From Halarcobacter sp. (GTDB lineage Bacteria; Campylobacterota; Campylobacteria; Campylobacterales; Arcobacteraceae): a DNA stretch of 64,000 bases. Every line of letters starts with the position of its first letter. Position 1 is the stretch's first letter. The notes under the pieces were generated by a model. The model did not search any database and was not told the origin of the DNA. It saw nothing but the letters and a program-made list of their open reading frames with translations. The translations under genes and the position numbers were made by a program. The stretch spans positions 620,001-684,000 of the forward strand of contig NZ_OY780939.1 in the NCBI RefSeq assembly GCF_963675975.1. The letters run 5' to 3'. Positions 52,235 to 60,839 of this stretch are shown one piece after another.

Positions 52235-53812
52235 GTGAACATAAAAAAAATAGTAACACTTACATTTGTTGTAATTGTTCTTCTTATTTTGGCAATATTT
52301 TTCCTAAATGGTGTTTTACTTACTAAATTGGAAGAAAATAACCAATCAAGAAAAGAGATATCTAAACTTGTTTTGATGCAAGAGAATATGAATATACTTG
52401 TTAAAGATGCGACTACAACAACTAATAAAAAAGAATTATATGATACAAAAAAAGAGTTTCATAAATATGAAAAAATGTTTGAAGAGTTAAAAAACAAGTT
52501 AATAATAAAAGATAAAGATGATTTTTTAGATTTTTTTATAAAAGATATTCATAAAAATTCAAAAATTTTAAATCACTTAGCATTACTCTCAAAATCTGAA
52601 AAAGAGATAGAAAAGAATTTTGACAATATATATAATTTACAATTAGAACAAATAGAATTAAAAAATCTTTTTTCAGAAAATTATCCAAAAGAAAATATTT
52701 TAAGAACAAACCTAGAACAAGATATTCTAAAAACTAAAAATATAAGATTAATAAAAAGTTTTTCTGACATAAAATATTACAGTAAAGAGGTTCTTTTTCA
52801 ATATAAAGAAAAAGAGTATTTAGATACTTGGATTGAAAAAATTGAATCCCTTAGCAACTCTTATGAAAATAGAAAAATAAAAGATTATTTAGAAATAGTT
52901 AAAATTATAGGTGATTATGTAATAAGACTTAATATTTTAGAACTAAATGAAAAATCTTTACAAAAAACTATATATGAAATTGTAAATAGAAATAAAGAGT
53001 TAAATCTAAAAATTGAAGAAGAGATAGAAAGCATAACCTCAGAATTTATCGCTAATAATTTCACTTTTATGATAATACTACTTTTAATTACTATTTTAAT
53101 AATTATTTTTCTATCAATAAAAGTAAATAAAAATGTAGCCCTAAGTTTTAATGAAGTTGAAAATAAAGTACAAGAGGGATTAAGTACAATAAAAAACCTA
53201 AATAAGGAGATTGAAGAGACCCAAAGAGAAGTTGTTTTTACTATGGGTGCTATTGGTGAAACTAGAAGTAAAGAAACAGGAAATCATGTAAAAAGAGTTG
53301 CTGAGTATTCAAAACTTCTTGCTTTATATGTTGGTCTTCCAAAAGATGAAGCAGAGATGTTAAAACAAGCAAGTCCTATGCATGATATTGGGAAAGTGGC
53401 TATCCCTGATGCCATTTTAAATAAACCTGGGCGTTTTGATGAAAAAGAAAGAAAAGTTATGGATACCCATGCGAAATTAGGATTTGAGATGTTAAAGCAT
53501 TCAAATAGACCTCTTCTTAAATGTGCTGCCACTGTAGCCTATGAACACCATGAGAAGTGGGATGGAACAGGATATCCTAGAAAACTAAAGGGGGAAGATA
53601 TTCATATATATGGAAGAATTACTGCATTAGCCGATGTATTTGATGCTTTAGGTAGTGATAGATGTTATAAAAAAGCTTGGGATGATGAAAGAATCTTTAA
53701 TCTTTTTAAAGAGGAGCGTGGAAAACATTTTGATCCAAAACTTATAGATATCTTTTTTGAACATTTAGACGAATTTTTAAAAATACGAGAAACTTTTAAA
53801 GACAATTTGTAA
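52235..53812 (+). CDS. HD-GYP domain protein with N-terminal sensor
   Basis: The 525-residue protein has two membrane helices (about residues 7-30 and 275-295) around a ~240-residue helical periplasmic sensor, a short coiled coil, and a C-terminal HD-GYP domain (HDIGKVAIPD, HHEKWDGTGYP, ALADVFDAL, FDPKLIDIF). HD-GYP proteins hydrolyse cyclic-di-GMP. It starts with GTG, with AGGA 7 bases before, and ends just before the promoter of cluster B. Confidence 0.9.
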   Translation: MNIKKIVTLTFVVIVLLILAIFFLNGVLLTKLEENNQSRKEISKLVLMQENMNILVKDATTTTNKKELYDTKKEFHKYEKMFEELKNKLIIKDKDDFLDFFIKDIHKNSKILNHLALLSKSEKEIEKNFDNIYNLQLEQIELKNLFSENYPKENILRTNLEQDILKTKNIRLIKSFSDIKYYSKEVLFQYKEKEYLDTWIEKIESLSNSYENRKIKDYLEIVKIIGDYVIRLNILELNEKSLQKTIYEIVNRNKELNLKIEEEIESITSEFIANNFTFMIILLLITILIIIFLSIKVNKNVALSFNEVENKVQEGLSTIKNLNKEIEETQREVVFTMGAIGETRSKETGNHVKRVAEYSKLLALYVGLPKDEAEMLKQASPMHDIGKVAIPDAILNKPGRFDEKERKVMDTHAKLGFEMLKHSNRPLLKCAATVAYEHHEKWDGTGYPRKLKGEDIHIYGRITALADVFDALGSDRCYKKAWDDERIFNLFKEERGKHFDPKLIDIFFEHLDEFLKIRETFKDNL

Positions 53813-53857
53813 AGAAATTGTCAAGAACATTCCCACTTACACTTTATACTCTTCTTT

Positions 53858-53863
53858 TATAAT
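53858..53863 (+). promoter_or_regulatory. -10 box of cluster B
   Basis: TATAAT lies 26 bases before the first start codon, followed by AAAAAGGAGAAG as the ribosome-binding site. No convincing -35 was found, suggesting activator dependence. Confidence 0.5.
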
Positions 53864-53889
53864 TTCAATAGAAATAAAAAGGAGAAGAG

Positions 53890-54291
53890 ATGAAAAAGAT
53901 AATTATTCCTGCACTTATTGCAACTCTTTCATTTAGTAGTGTGATAGATAACTACTTAACTAATCTAAAAAATGAAGTTATAAAAGTAGAACCAAACTTT
54001 AAAGGCTTTGATCTAAAAAGAGGTGAAGAGATATTTACCTCTACACATATGGGGAAAAAAGGTAAAGAGGTTTCATGTACATCGTGTCATGGAATAGATT
54101 TAACAAAATCCCATGAAAACTTTTTTACTGCAAAGATTATTGAACCACTATCACCAAAAACAAACCCTAAAAGACTGACTAAAGAGAAAAAAATAAGAAA
54201 ATGGCTCAAAAGAAATTTTAATGATGTCTACAATAGAGAAGGTACAGCAAAAGAAAAAGGTGATGTACTTACTTACATCATGTCAAAATAA
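53890..54291 (+). CDS. DUF1924 (SHP-like) cytochrome c
   Basis: A 133-residue exported protein (KKIIIPALIATLSFSS signal) with one haem c site CTSCH (Cys63, Cys66, His67) and the DUF1924 ending 'RKWLKRNFNDVYNREGT..EKGDVLTYI'. DUF1924 equals sphaeroides haem protein (SHP), a high-spin cytochrome that binds O2 and NO. In other bacteria shp genes are next to a diheme cytochrome c and a cytochrome b, as here. Confidence 0.88.
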   Translation: MKKIIIPALIATLSFSSVIDNYLTNLKNEVIKVEPNFKGFDLKRGEEIFTSTHMGKKGKEVSCTSCHGIDLTKSHENFFTAKIIEPLSPKTNPKRLTKEKKIRKWLKRNFNDVYNREGTAKEKGDVLTYIMSK

Positions 54292-54302
54292 AGGAGGATA
54301 AA

Positions 54303-54815
54303 ATGAGATTAATATTTTTATTTACCATTTTTATATCAACTCTTTTTGCAGATTGGTATAGTTATAAAAAACCTGGAGTTGCTCCTGTTCAAAATAAACT
54401 TTATATAAATGAATGTGCAGCTTGTCACTTTGCATACCAGCCAGGACTTTTGCCAAGTAATTCTTGGAAAAAAATGATGGCTGGTTTAGATAATCACTTT
54501 GGTGTTGATGCAACACTACTTGATGAAGATTTTAAAGCTATATCTAAATATTTAGATGATAATAGTGCCCAAAAAGCTTTAGCTTATAAAAGAAGTAAAA
54601 AAATAGCTAGAACAATGAGAAATGATGGAAGTGTTATTGCCATTAGCAAAACACCCTATTTTATAAAAGAGCATAGAGAGATTCCAAAAAGATTTATTAA
54701 TCAAAAAGAGGTAAAAGGGCTTTTTAATTGTACAGCTTGTCATACAACTGCACAAAAAGGGATTTATTCAGAAAAGGATATTTTAATCCCAAATTATGGT
54801 AAATGGGATGATTAA
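54303..54815 (+). CDS. Diheme cytochrome c (DHC-like)
   Basis: A 170-residue exported protein (signal LIFLFTIFISTLFA) with two haem c motifs, CAACH (Cys38, Cys41, His42) and CTACH (Cys143, Cys146, His147), which is the DHC arrangement. DHC is the redox partner of SHP. The N-terminal ECAACHFAYQPGLLP block recurs in the C-terminal domain of the next gene. AAGGAGG precedes the ATG. Confidence 0.88.
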   Translation: MRLIFLFTIFISTLFADWYSYKKPGVAPVQNKLYINECAACHFAYQPGLLPSNSWKKMMAGLDNHFGVDATLLDEDFKAISKYLDDNSAQKALAYKRSKKIARTMRNDGSVIAISKTPYFIKEHREIPKRFINQKEVKGLFNCTACHTTAQKGIYSEKDILIPNYGKWDD

Positions 54816-54825
54816 GGAGAGTTCT

Positions 54826-55936
54826 ATGAAATCTTATATTTGGACACTTCCAACAAGAGTGTTTCATTGGTTATTTGCAACATCTATTTTATTGGCTTTC
54901 TTAACTGATGATGACAATCTTTTAACCTATCATGCAATAATTGGTTATTCGATTTTTATTCTTTTAGGTTTTCGATTCTTTTGGGGAATTGCTGGACCTA
55001 AATATTCTAGATTTAGTGATTTTCCATTAAGTATAAAAGCTTTAAAAGAATTTTTATCAAATATTTTTTCACATAAAGAGTATGCAGGACATAATCCTGC
55101 TGCTTCATATGTAATGATTGCAATGTTTGTAGTAACTGCTTTAACTATTATAAGTGGTGTTTTAACATTTGGTATTCAAGAAGGAAAAGGTTTATTATCT
55201 TTTCTAAATAATTCTTATTATAAAGAGATGGAGATATTTGAAGAGATACATGAATTTTGTTCAACCCTTTTAATTATATTAATTGTTGCCCATATTGGAG
55301 GAGTTTTAAGCGATAGATTACTCAAGCCTGAGACACAAACACTAAATTCAATTTTTACAGGTTATAAAACTTTAAATATAGTAAAAAATGTAAAATTAAA
55401 TATTTTTCAAAAAGCCTTAGGGTTTTTATTTTTGATTATTTTTATTTTATTTTTAGTTTTTAGTTTTACAAATCAAGGGAATTTACTTCTAGTTTCAAAA
55501 TATGAACCCATAAATTATGAAAAGAAAAATGAGCTTTTTGTAAGTGAGTGTGCATCGTGCCACACTCTGTATCCCTCCAAATATCTTGCCTGAAAAATCT
55601 TGGAAAATATTAATGTCAGATTTAAAAAATCATTTTGGAGATGATGCTTCTTTAGATGAAGAAGATACTCAAAATATACTTAACTTTTTGCTGGAAAATA
55701 GTGCTGAAAAAAGTACAAAAGAGGCAAGTGTAAAGGTTTTGAACTCTATTAAAAATAAAGATATAATAGCTATAACACAAACATCTTTTTGGAAAAAAGA
55801 ACATAAAAATATTCCAAAAGAGATTTTTAAAAATAGTGAAGTAAAAACTAAAGCAAACTGCAGTGCTTGTCACATGGATATAGAAAAGGGTTTAATTGAA
55901 GATGATAAAATTAAAGATATTAACAGTTTTATGTAG
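54826..55936 (+). pseudogene. Cytochrome b-diheme c fusion interrupted by a one-base frameshift
   Basis: The first part (54826-55593) encodes a four-helix cytochrome b (SYIWTLPTRVFHWLFATSILL) followed by the start of a diheme c domain with haem site CASCH, then stops early. The rest of that domain continues in another frame (to 55936; PPNILPEKSWKILMSDLKNHFGDD, second haem site CSACH). Removing one C from CCC at 55573-55575 joins them as YPPNILPEKSW in a 369-residue product, matching the DHC pattern. It is either a recent mutation, a sequencing error or a regulated frameshift. AAGGAG precedes the ATG. Confidence 0.8.
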
Positions 55937-56312
55937 TTTATTTTTGTTTACCTCTTTATATGCTAGTAAACACGATTTTGATTTTCACGAATACAAAAAA
56001 GAGCATATTCATAAAAATCTCGATTATTTAAATCTAAATGAGAATCAACTTGAAAAAATAAAAAAGACTCTAATCAAATATAGAAAGAAATATGCAAAAT
56101 ATACTAAAAAAAGAGCTTCTAAAGAGTTAAGACTAAAAGAACTTTTCAAAGCAGACAACTTTAATGAAGAAAAATATGAAGATATATTAGAAGATATATT
56201 AGAAGATGAAATAGAATTAGAAATAAAAGTATTAAAAAAAATTCATTCTATTTTAACACCTGAACAAAGGGAAAAATTTTCTTTTTATCTAAAGGAGTGG
56301 AGAGTTGAATAA
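55896..56312 (+). CDS. Spy/CpxP-like periplasmic protein
   Basis: A 138-residue exported, helical, strongly charged protein (signal KLKILTVLCSLFLFTSLYA, then His/Lys-rich HDFDFHEYKKEHIHKNLDYLNL). The tail 'hsiLTPEQREKFSFYLKEW' is the LTxxQ signature of Spy/CpxP proteins, which are chaperone-like and often sense envelope or metal stress. TTG at 55896 has AAAAGGG upstream; the in-frame ATG at 55902 is an alternative. It precedes and overlaps the response regulator. Confidence 0.72.
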   Translation: MKMIKLKILTVLCSLFLFTSLYASKHDFDFHEYKKEHIHKNLDYLNLNENQLEKIKKTLIKYRKKYAKYTKKRASKELRLKELFKADNFNEEKYEDILEDILEDEIELEIKVLKKIHSILTPEQREKFSFYLKEWRVE

Positions 56313-56973
56313 AAATGTTCTTTTAGTAGAAGATGACAAACAAATGGAGAGTTTTATATGTGAGTATTTAGAAGATTATGATTTTAACTGTACAAGTTTT
56401 CATGATCCAAAAGAAGCATTAAAAGAGTTTGAAAAAAATTCTCTAAATTTTGATATTGTTATTTTAGATTTAATGCTTCCTAATATGGATGGGTTTGACC
56501 TTTTTAAAAAACTTAAAAAAATAAGAGATATTCCTGTAATTATATCTTCCGCAAGGGGAGATATTGGAAATAAAATCCATGGCTTTGAGTTGGGAGTTGA
56601 TGATTATTTAGCCAAACCTTATGAACCCAGAGAATTAGTACTTAGAATTAACTCCATACTAAAAAAGAGCCACTCTTCCAAAATTAAAATTAATGAATTT
56701 ATAATAGATAAATTAAATTATGAAGTAAGTTTAAACAACTACCCTATAGAGTTTACAAAAATAGAATTTGATATTTTTATTTTTTTAATTGAAAACCTAA
56801 ATAAAGTTTCATCAAGGGAGCAAATTCTTCATGCTACTTCTTTAGATGAAAATACAAAAAATAGAACCATTGACATGCACATCTCAAATATAAGATATAA
56901 AATAGGAGATGATCCTAAGGAATCAAAATATATCAAATCTGTTTGGGGCATTGGTTACAAATTTGTAGGATAA
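56305..56973 (+). CDS. OmpR-family response regulator of cluster B
   Basis: The 222-residue regulator has receiver residues Asp10/Asp11 (VEDD), phospho-acceptor Asp55 (ILDLMLPNMDG), Lys (YLAKPYEPRE) and a winged-helix domain (IEFTKIEFDIFIFLIE ... TIDMHISNIRYKIGDD). It starts with TTG, overlapping the Spy-like gene by 8 bases, with GGAG at good spacing. Its pairing with an ArsS-like kinase suggests control of the cytochrome genes. Confidence 0.9.
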   Translation: MNKNVLLVEDDKQMESFICEYLEDYDFNCTSFHDPKEALKEFEKNSLNFDIVILDLMLPNMDGFDLFKKLKKIRDIPVIISSARGDIGNKIHGFELGVDDYLAKPYEPRELVLRINSILKKSHSSKIKINEFIIDKLNYEVSLNNYPIEFTKIEFDIFIFLIENLNKVSSREQILHATSLDENTKNRTIDMHISNIRYKIGDDPKESKYIKSVWGIGYKFVG

Positions 56974-56974
56974 A

Positions 56975-58165
56975 ATGAGTATTAGAAAAAAAATATCAAT
57001 TTTATTTATAATTAGTCTTATTTTAATGATAATAATAGGATTATGGATAGATAAAATCAATTCTCAAAGGATTGAAGATTTAGCAACTGACAAATATCTA
57101 AAAATATCAAATGAGATATTTCTAAATATTGATGATAAAAATAAAATTGATGAGATTATAAAAAAATATGGACTTAAACAATTAGAAAAATCTGATAATA
57201 CACTTAGTAGAATATATTATAAAAAACATACCTTTGGATTTATATCTATTTCACAAATACCCTTTGAAGATGAATTTATAATTCACATAAAATATTTAGA
57301 TGATGAATATATATTAAAAAGCCAAGATGAAAGAAACATAAATGAAAAACTAACTCTAAATATCTTAGTATTTTTAGATATATTTGTTCTGATAATCATA
57401 TTTTTATATATACTAAAACTTCTATCACCACTTAAAAAAATCACAAAAGAGATTGATCACTTTTCAAATGGAGATTTCTCTTGTAGAATAGATATAAATT
57501 CAAATGATGAGATTGGTACATTAGCTAATACTTTTAATTCAATGGCAAAAAACTTGGAAGAATTAATTAAAACAAGAGAAGACCTATTAAGAGATATAGG
57601 GCATGAACTTAGAACCCCTATAGCAAAAGGGAAGTTTGTTATTGAAAAATTTAATCCTTCCCAAAATAAAGAGCTTTTAAAAAGAATCTTTTTAGATTTG
57701 GAAACTCTTACTAATGAACTAATTCAATTGGAAAAATTAAACTCTTCAAATCTAAATTTCACAAAATTTAGTGCTGAAACACTAATTTTAGAAGCATTAA
57801 ATAAATTGTATATAAAAGATGAATCAAAAGTAAAATTACATATTTCTGATGATTTTAAGATTTATGCTGATTTAGAGTATTTAAGTATTGCTTTGAAAAA
57901 TCTAATTGACAATGCTTTAAAATATACTACTAATTATCCAATAAAAATTGAAGCTGTTGAAAATAAAATTATCGTAAAAAATAGTGCAGATAAACTTTCA
58001 AAAGATATTGAGCATTATTTAAAACCTTTTATTCAAGAATCTTCCCAAAGAGATGGGTTTGGTCTTGGTCTAAGCATTGTTAATAAAATCCTGGTTAAAC
58101 ATAAATTTGAATTGGAATATTCATATAAAAATAAAGAAAATATCTTTACTATACATATAAAATAA
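56975..58165 (+). CDS. ArsS-family sensor histidine kinase
   Basis: A 396-residue kinase with two membrane helices (about residues 8-25 and 130-150), a short periplasmic loop, a HAMP (LSPLKKITKEIDHFSNGDFSCRI), the DHp motif DIGHELRTPIAKGKF typical of the Campylobacterota ArsS group, and a HATPase (LIDNALKYTTN ... GFGLGLSIVNKIL). The phospho-His is in GHELR. The signal may be redox or pH (as for ArsS), here unproven. It follows the regulator by 1 base. Confidence 0.9.
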   Translation: MSIRKKISILFIISLILMIIIGLWIDKINSQRIEDLATDKYLKISNEIFLNIDDKNKIDEIIKKYGLKQLEKSDNTLSRIYYKKHTFGFISISQIPFEDEFIIHIKYLDDEYILKSQDERNINEKLTLNILVFLDIFVLIIIFLYILKLLSPLKKITKEIDHFSNGDFSCRIDINSNDEIGTLANTFNSMAKNLEELIKTREDLLRDIGHELRTPIAKGKFVIEKFNPSQNKELLKRIFLDLETLTNELIQLEKLNSSNLNFTKFSAETLILEALNKLYIKDESKVKLHISDDFKIYADLEYLSIALKNLIDNALKYTTNYPIKIEAVENKIIVKNSADKLSKDIEHYLKPFIQESSQRDGFGLGLSIVNKILVKHKFELEYSYKNKENIFTIHIK

Positions 58166-58199
58166 TTAATATTGTAATCAACTAATCCACTTTTTTTGT

Positions 58200-58205
58200 C
58201 ATAAT
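58200..58205 (+). promoter_or_regulatory. -10-like box (CATAAT) six bases from start codon
   Basis: CATAAT, six bases, then ATG at 58212, without ribosome-binding site; the same geometry as at 32082 and 33436. Confidence 0.4.
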
Positions 58206-58211
58206 ACAATT

Positions 58212-59063
58212 ATGAGTTTTATATATATGTTTTTATCAGCCTTTTTAGAAAATTTTTTATACAAAAAAATTAATAGTTATGAAAATAGAAATTTTCAGTC
58301 ATTTTTGATGTTTTTAATCTCATCAATTATACTTTTGATAATCTATTCTTTCATGTATGATTTTAATAAAGAAGATTTTTCATTTATTTATGAATGGAAA
58401 TTTTATCTTCTAAACCTATTAGAACTTTTTGTATTTTATCTATATAGAGAAAACTATCATCAAAATAGTGGCAACTACACTATGATAAATATGTTTGTAT
58501 TTTCAACAATTTATCTTATGCCTATACTTGCTTTTTTCTATAATTCAATATTTATATTTAATAAAAATCTTGATATACAATATGATTCTTTTTTTGAAGC
58601 TACAGTTTTTAGTTTTATTTTATTTGCTTTAACCCTTTTTTATTATGTTGATAAAATTAAAAATAAAAAGATAAAAAATCTCCCCTTGCTTTTACTTTTA
58701 TTGTTTACACTACTTAATACCATGTATTTTTCTGTTAAAATTGTACAAACTTACAATGGCTTTTTGGTTTATTCATTTATTCAATTTCTTATTGCTATAA
58801 ATTTTTTTATTCTAAGTAGAAAGGAATCAAAAACAATTACTCTTAAAAAGATTCTACTTTATACAGTTTGGCCATTTATATATTTTTTGTACTTTATTGC
58901 AGCTTCCTTGATTGCAGTTGAATTTATTACAATTTTCAAAAGAGTTTCACAAATTATTGCTGCAATGATTATAGATAAAAAAGTGATTATAAAAGATGCT
59001 ATCTTAATTGCGATGATAATATTTATAAGCATTCTATTTTATTTGTATAAGGTTAAAATATGA
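58212..59063 (+). CDS. Unrecognised polytopic membrane protein paired with a glycosyltransferase
   Basis: A 283-residue hydrophobic protein with about 8-10 membrane segments, resembling the DMT/EamA layout in its regular short loops. No catalytic motif is seen. Its 3' end overlaps the glycosyltransferase start by 4 bases, so it may serve a lipid or sugar export or synthesis step together with it. A CATAAT-N6-ATG promoter suggests a leaderless mRNA. Confidence 0.6.
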   Translation: MSFIYMFLSAFLENFLYKKINSYENRNFQSFLMFLISSIILLIIYSFMYDFNKEDFSFIYEWKFYLLNLLELFVFYLYRENYHQNSGNYTMINMFVFSTIYLMPILAFFYNSIFIFNKNLDIQYDSFFEATVFSFILFALTLFYYVDKIKNKKIKNLPLLLLLLFTLLNTMYFSVKIVQTYNGFLVYSFIQFLIAINFFILSRKESKTITLKKILLYTVWPFIYFLYFIAASLIAVEFITIFKRVSQIIAAMIIDKKVIIKDAILIAMIIFISILFYLYKVKI

Positions 59064-60196
59064 AAATATATCTATTTACTGATACATTTTATGATACAAA
59101 TGGTACTTCAACTTTTATTGAAGATATTGCAAGGATGAGCCAGCTTCATAATATAAATTTAAAAGTCTTTTTTTCAAATCAAAAAACACCCTCTTCTTTT
59201 TACAAAAATGTAACGAGTGTAAAAAAAATTGCTAAGTTTAAGATGCCTTTTTATCCCCAATTTTCACTTATTTTTCCAAGTTATTTTCAAATAAAAAAAC
59301 TATTAAGGGAAGAAAAGCCTGATATTATTCATATCTCCACGCCAGGTCCTTTAGGTTTTTGCGCCCAGAGAGTTGCAAAAAAACTTGCTATCCCTATTGT
59401 AGGAACATATCATACAAATCACCCCTCATATATTTATGAAAATACTCACTCAAAGTTTTTAGAAAATATTTCAAAAAGGGTATTAATCAATTTTTATAAG
59501 GACTTTTCCCTTGTTTTCACCCGCTCAAAAGAGAATAAAAAGTTGATGATAAATGATATAAAAATTGACTCATCTAAAATAAAAAAAATCCCTATAGGTA
59601 TAAATCTTCAAAAATTTAACAATATAAATCATGGAAAATACCTAATAGAAAAATATAAAATAAAAGAGAAAGTAAAATTTCTTTATGTGGGAAGATTAAC
59701 TGATGAAAAAAATATTAAATTTTTAATAGATACTTGGAATGAGTTAATAGAAGAAAAGAGATTAGATGCTGCACTTATAATGGTAGGTGCTGGCAAATAC
59801 TTAAATTATCCCCTTAAAAATGCTTACTATTTTGGTGAAATGCAAAAAGAGGAACTTTTAAGTGTTTATACCATAAGTGATGTTTTTCTTTTCCCTTCAA
59901 TAACTGATACTTTAGGGCAAGTTGTAATAGAAGCTCAAATCTCAGGATTACCTGCCATTGTTTCAAATATTGGTGGTCCAAAAGAGATTATAAAAAAAGA
60001 ACCAAAAAGTGGAATTGTAAAAAAAATTGATAAAGAAAAATGGAAAAAAGCTATAACAAAACTATACGAAAAAAAGCAATTTAGAAAAAAACTCTCAAAA
60101 GCTTCTAAAAAGAAAAAACACAGATACGATATCCTTAAAAGCTTTGAATATTTTATTGATATTCATCAGAAAGTACTTACTAAAGATAAAGTATAA
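59060..60196 (+). CDS. GT4-type glycosyltransferase
   Basis: The 378-residue enzyme has a GT-B fold: N-terminal domain starting KIYLFTDTFYDTNGTSTFIEDIARM with HISTPGPLGFCAQRVAK, and a C-terminal domain with FLYVGRLTDEKNIKFLIDTW and the EX7E-like region (FLFPSITDTLGQVVIEAQISGLPAIVSNIGG, split). It transfers a sugar from a nucleotide donor, likely to a lipid or polysaccharide acceptor. Its neighbour is a polytopic membrane protein. The acceptor cannot be named. Confidence 0.85.
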   Translation: MKIYLFTDTFYDTNGTSTFIEDIARMSQLHNINLKVFFSNQKTPSSFYKNVTSVKKIAKFKMPFYPQFSLIFPSYFQIKKLLREEKPDIIHISTPGPLGFCAQRVAKKLAIPIVGTYHTNHPSYIYENTHSKFLENISKRVLINFYKDFSLVFTRSKENKKLMINDIKIDSSKIKKIPIGINLQKFNNINHGKYLIEKYKIKEKVKFLYVGRLTDEKNIKFLIDTWNELIEEKRLDAALIMVGAGKYLNYPLKNAYYFGEMQKEELLSVYTISDVFLFPSITDTLGQVVIEAQISGLPAIVSNIGGPKEIIKKEPKSGIVKKIDKEKWKKAITKLYEKKQFRKKLSKASKKKKHRYDILKSFEYFIDIHQKVLTKDKV

Positions 60197-60197
60197 T
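60192..60197 (+). promoter_or_regulatory. -10 box of TRIC-type gene
   Basis: TATAAT at the end of the glycosyltransferase gene, 23 bases before the ATG, with AAAGG as ribosome-binding site. Confidence 0.5.
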
Positions 60198-60220
60198 CAC
60201 AACAAAAAAGAAAGGTTTAG

Positions 60221-60829
60221 ATGACTGCATTAGAAATAGCAGATATCGTAGGAATAATATCTTTTGCAATTAGTGGTTTTTTAATTGCTGTACATATGAA
60301 ATTAGACATTTTAGGAATATTTATTTCCTCTTTTTTAACTGCCTTTGGTGGAGGAATGGTTAGAGATGTTATTGCCAATAAAACCCCATATATATTTACA
60401 AACAATCTACCTATAATATTAGTTTTATCTACACTTATTATTGCAATAGTTTTTAAACTTCATAAAATACCCGATTTAGAAGGGAAATTAGCTTTTGTAT
60501 TAACAGATACAATAGGCTTAGTCTCTTTTGCTATTTCAGGAGCTTTAATAGCTATGAAATCAGATTTCAATATGATTGGTATTGTTCTACTTTCACTTTT
60601 AACAGCAATTGGTGGAGGAACACTTAGAGATGTAGTAATAAATAGAATTCCCGCTGTACTTATGAGTGATTTTTATGGTGCAATTGCCATAATCATCTCT
60701 TTTATAATAATTGCCGCTGATTCTTTCTATGAGATAAACAAAATCACCCTTCTTTCCATATTTATATTTGGTGTAATATTAAGATTAATTGCTTACAAAA
60801 AAAGATGGCATCTACCAACTTTATCCTAA
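60221..60829 (+). CDS. TRIC family cation channel-like protein (UPF0126)
   Basis: The 202-residue protein has two homologous three-helix repeats, each with the family motif: FGGGMVRDVI (first) and GGGTLRDVV (second). Prokaryotic TRIC proteins form trimeric K+-permeable channels. It is a single gene with its own promoter. Confidence 0.9.
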   Translation: MTALEIADIVGIISFAISGFLIAVHMKLDILGIFISSFLTAFGGGMVRDVIANKTPYIFTNNLPIILVLSTLIIAIVFKLHKIPDLEGKLAFVLTDTIGLVSFAISGALIAMKSDFNMIGIVLLSLLTAIGGGTLRDVVINRIPAVLMSDFYGAIAIIISFIIIAADSFYEINKITLLSIFIFGVILRLIAYKKRWHLPTLS

Positions 60830-60839
60830 GAAGATTACT

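Noticed and set aside
55544-55936. Separate gene for a second diheme-c-like protein starting at 55544
   Set aside because: Its first residues are out-of-frame translation of the preceding haem site; the true frame is joined by removing one C, so it is the tail of a frameshifted gene.
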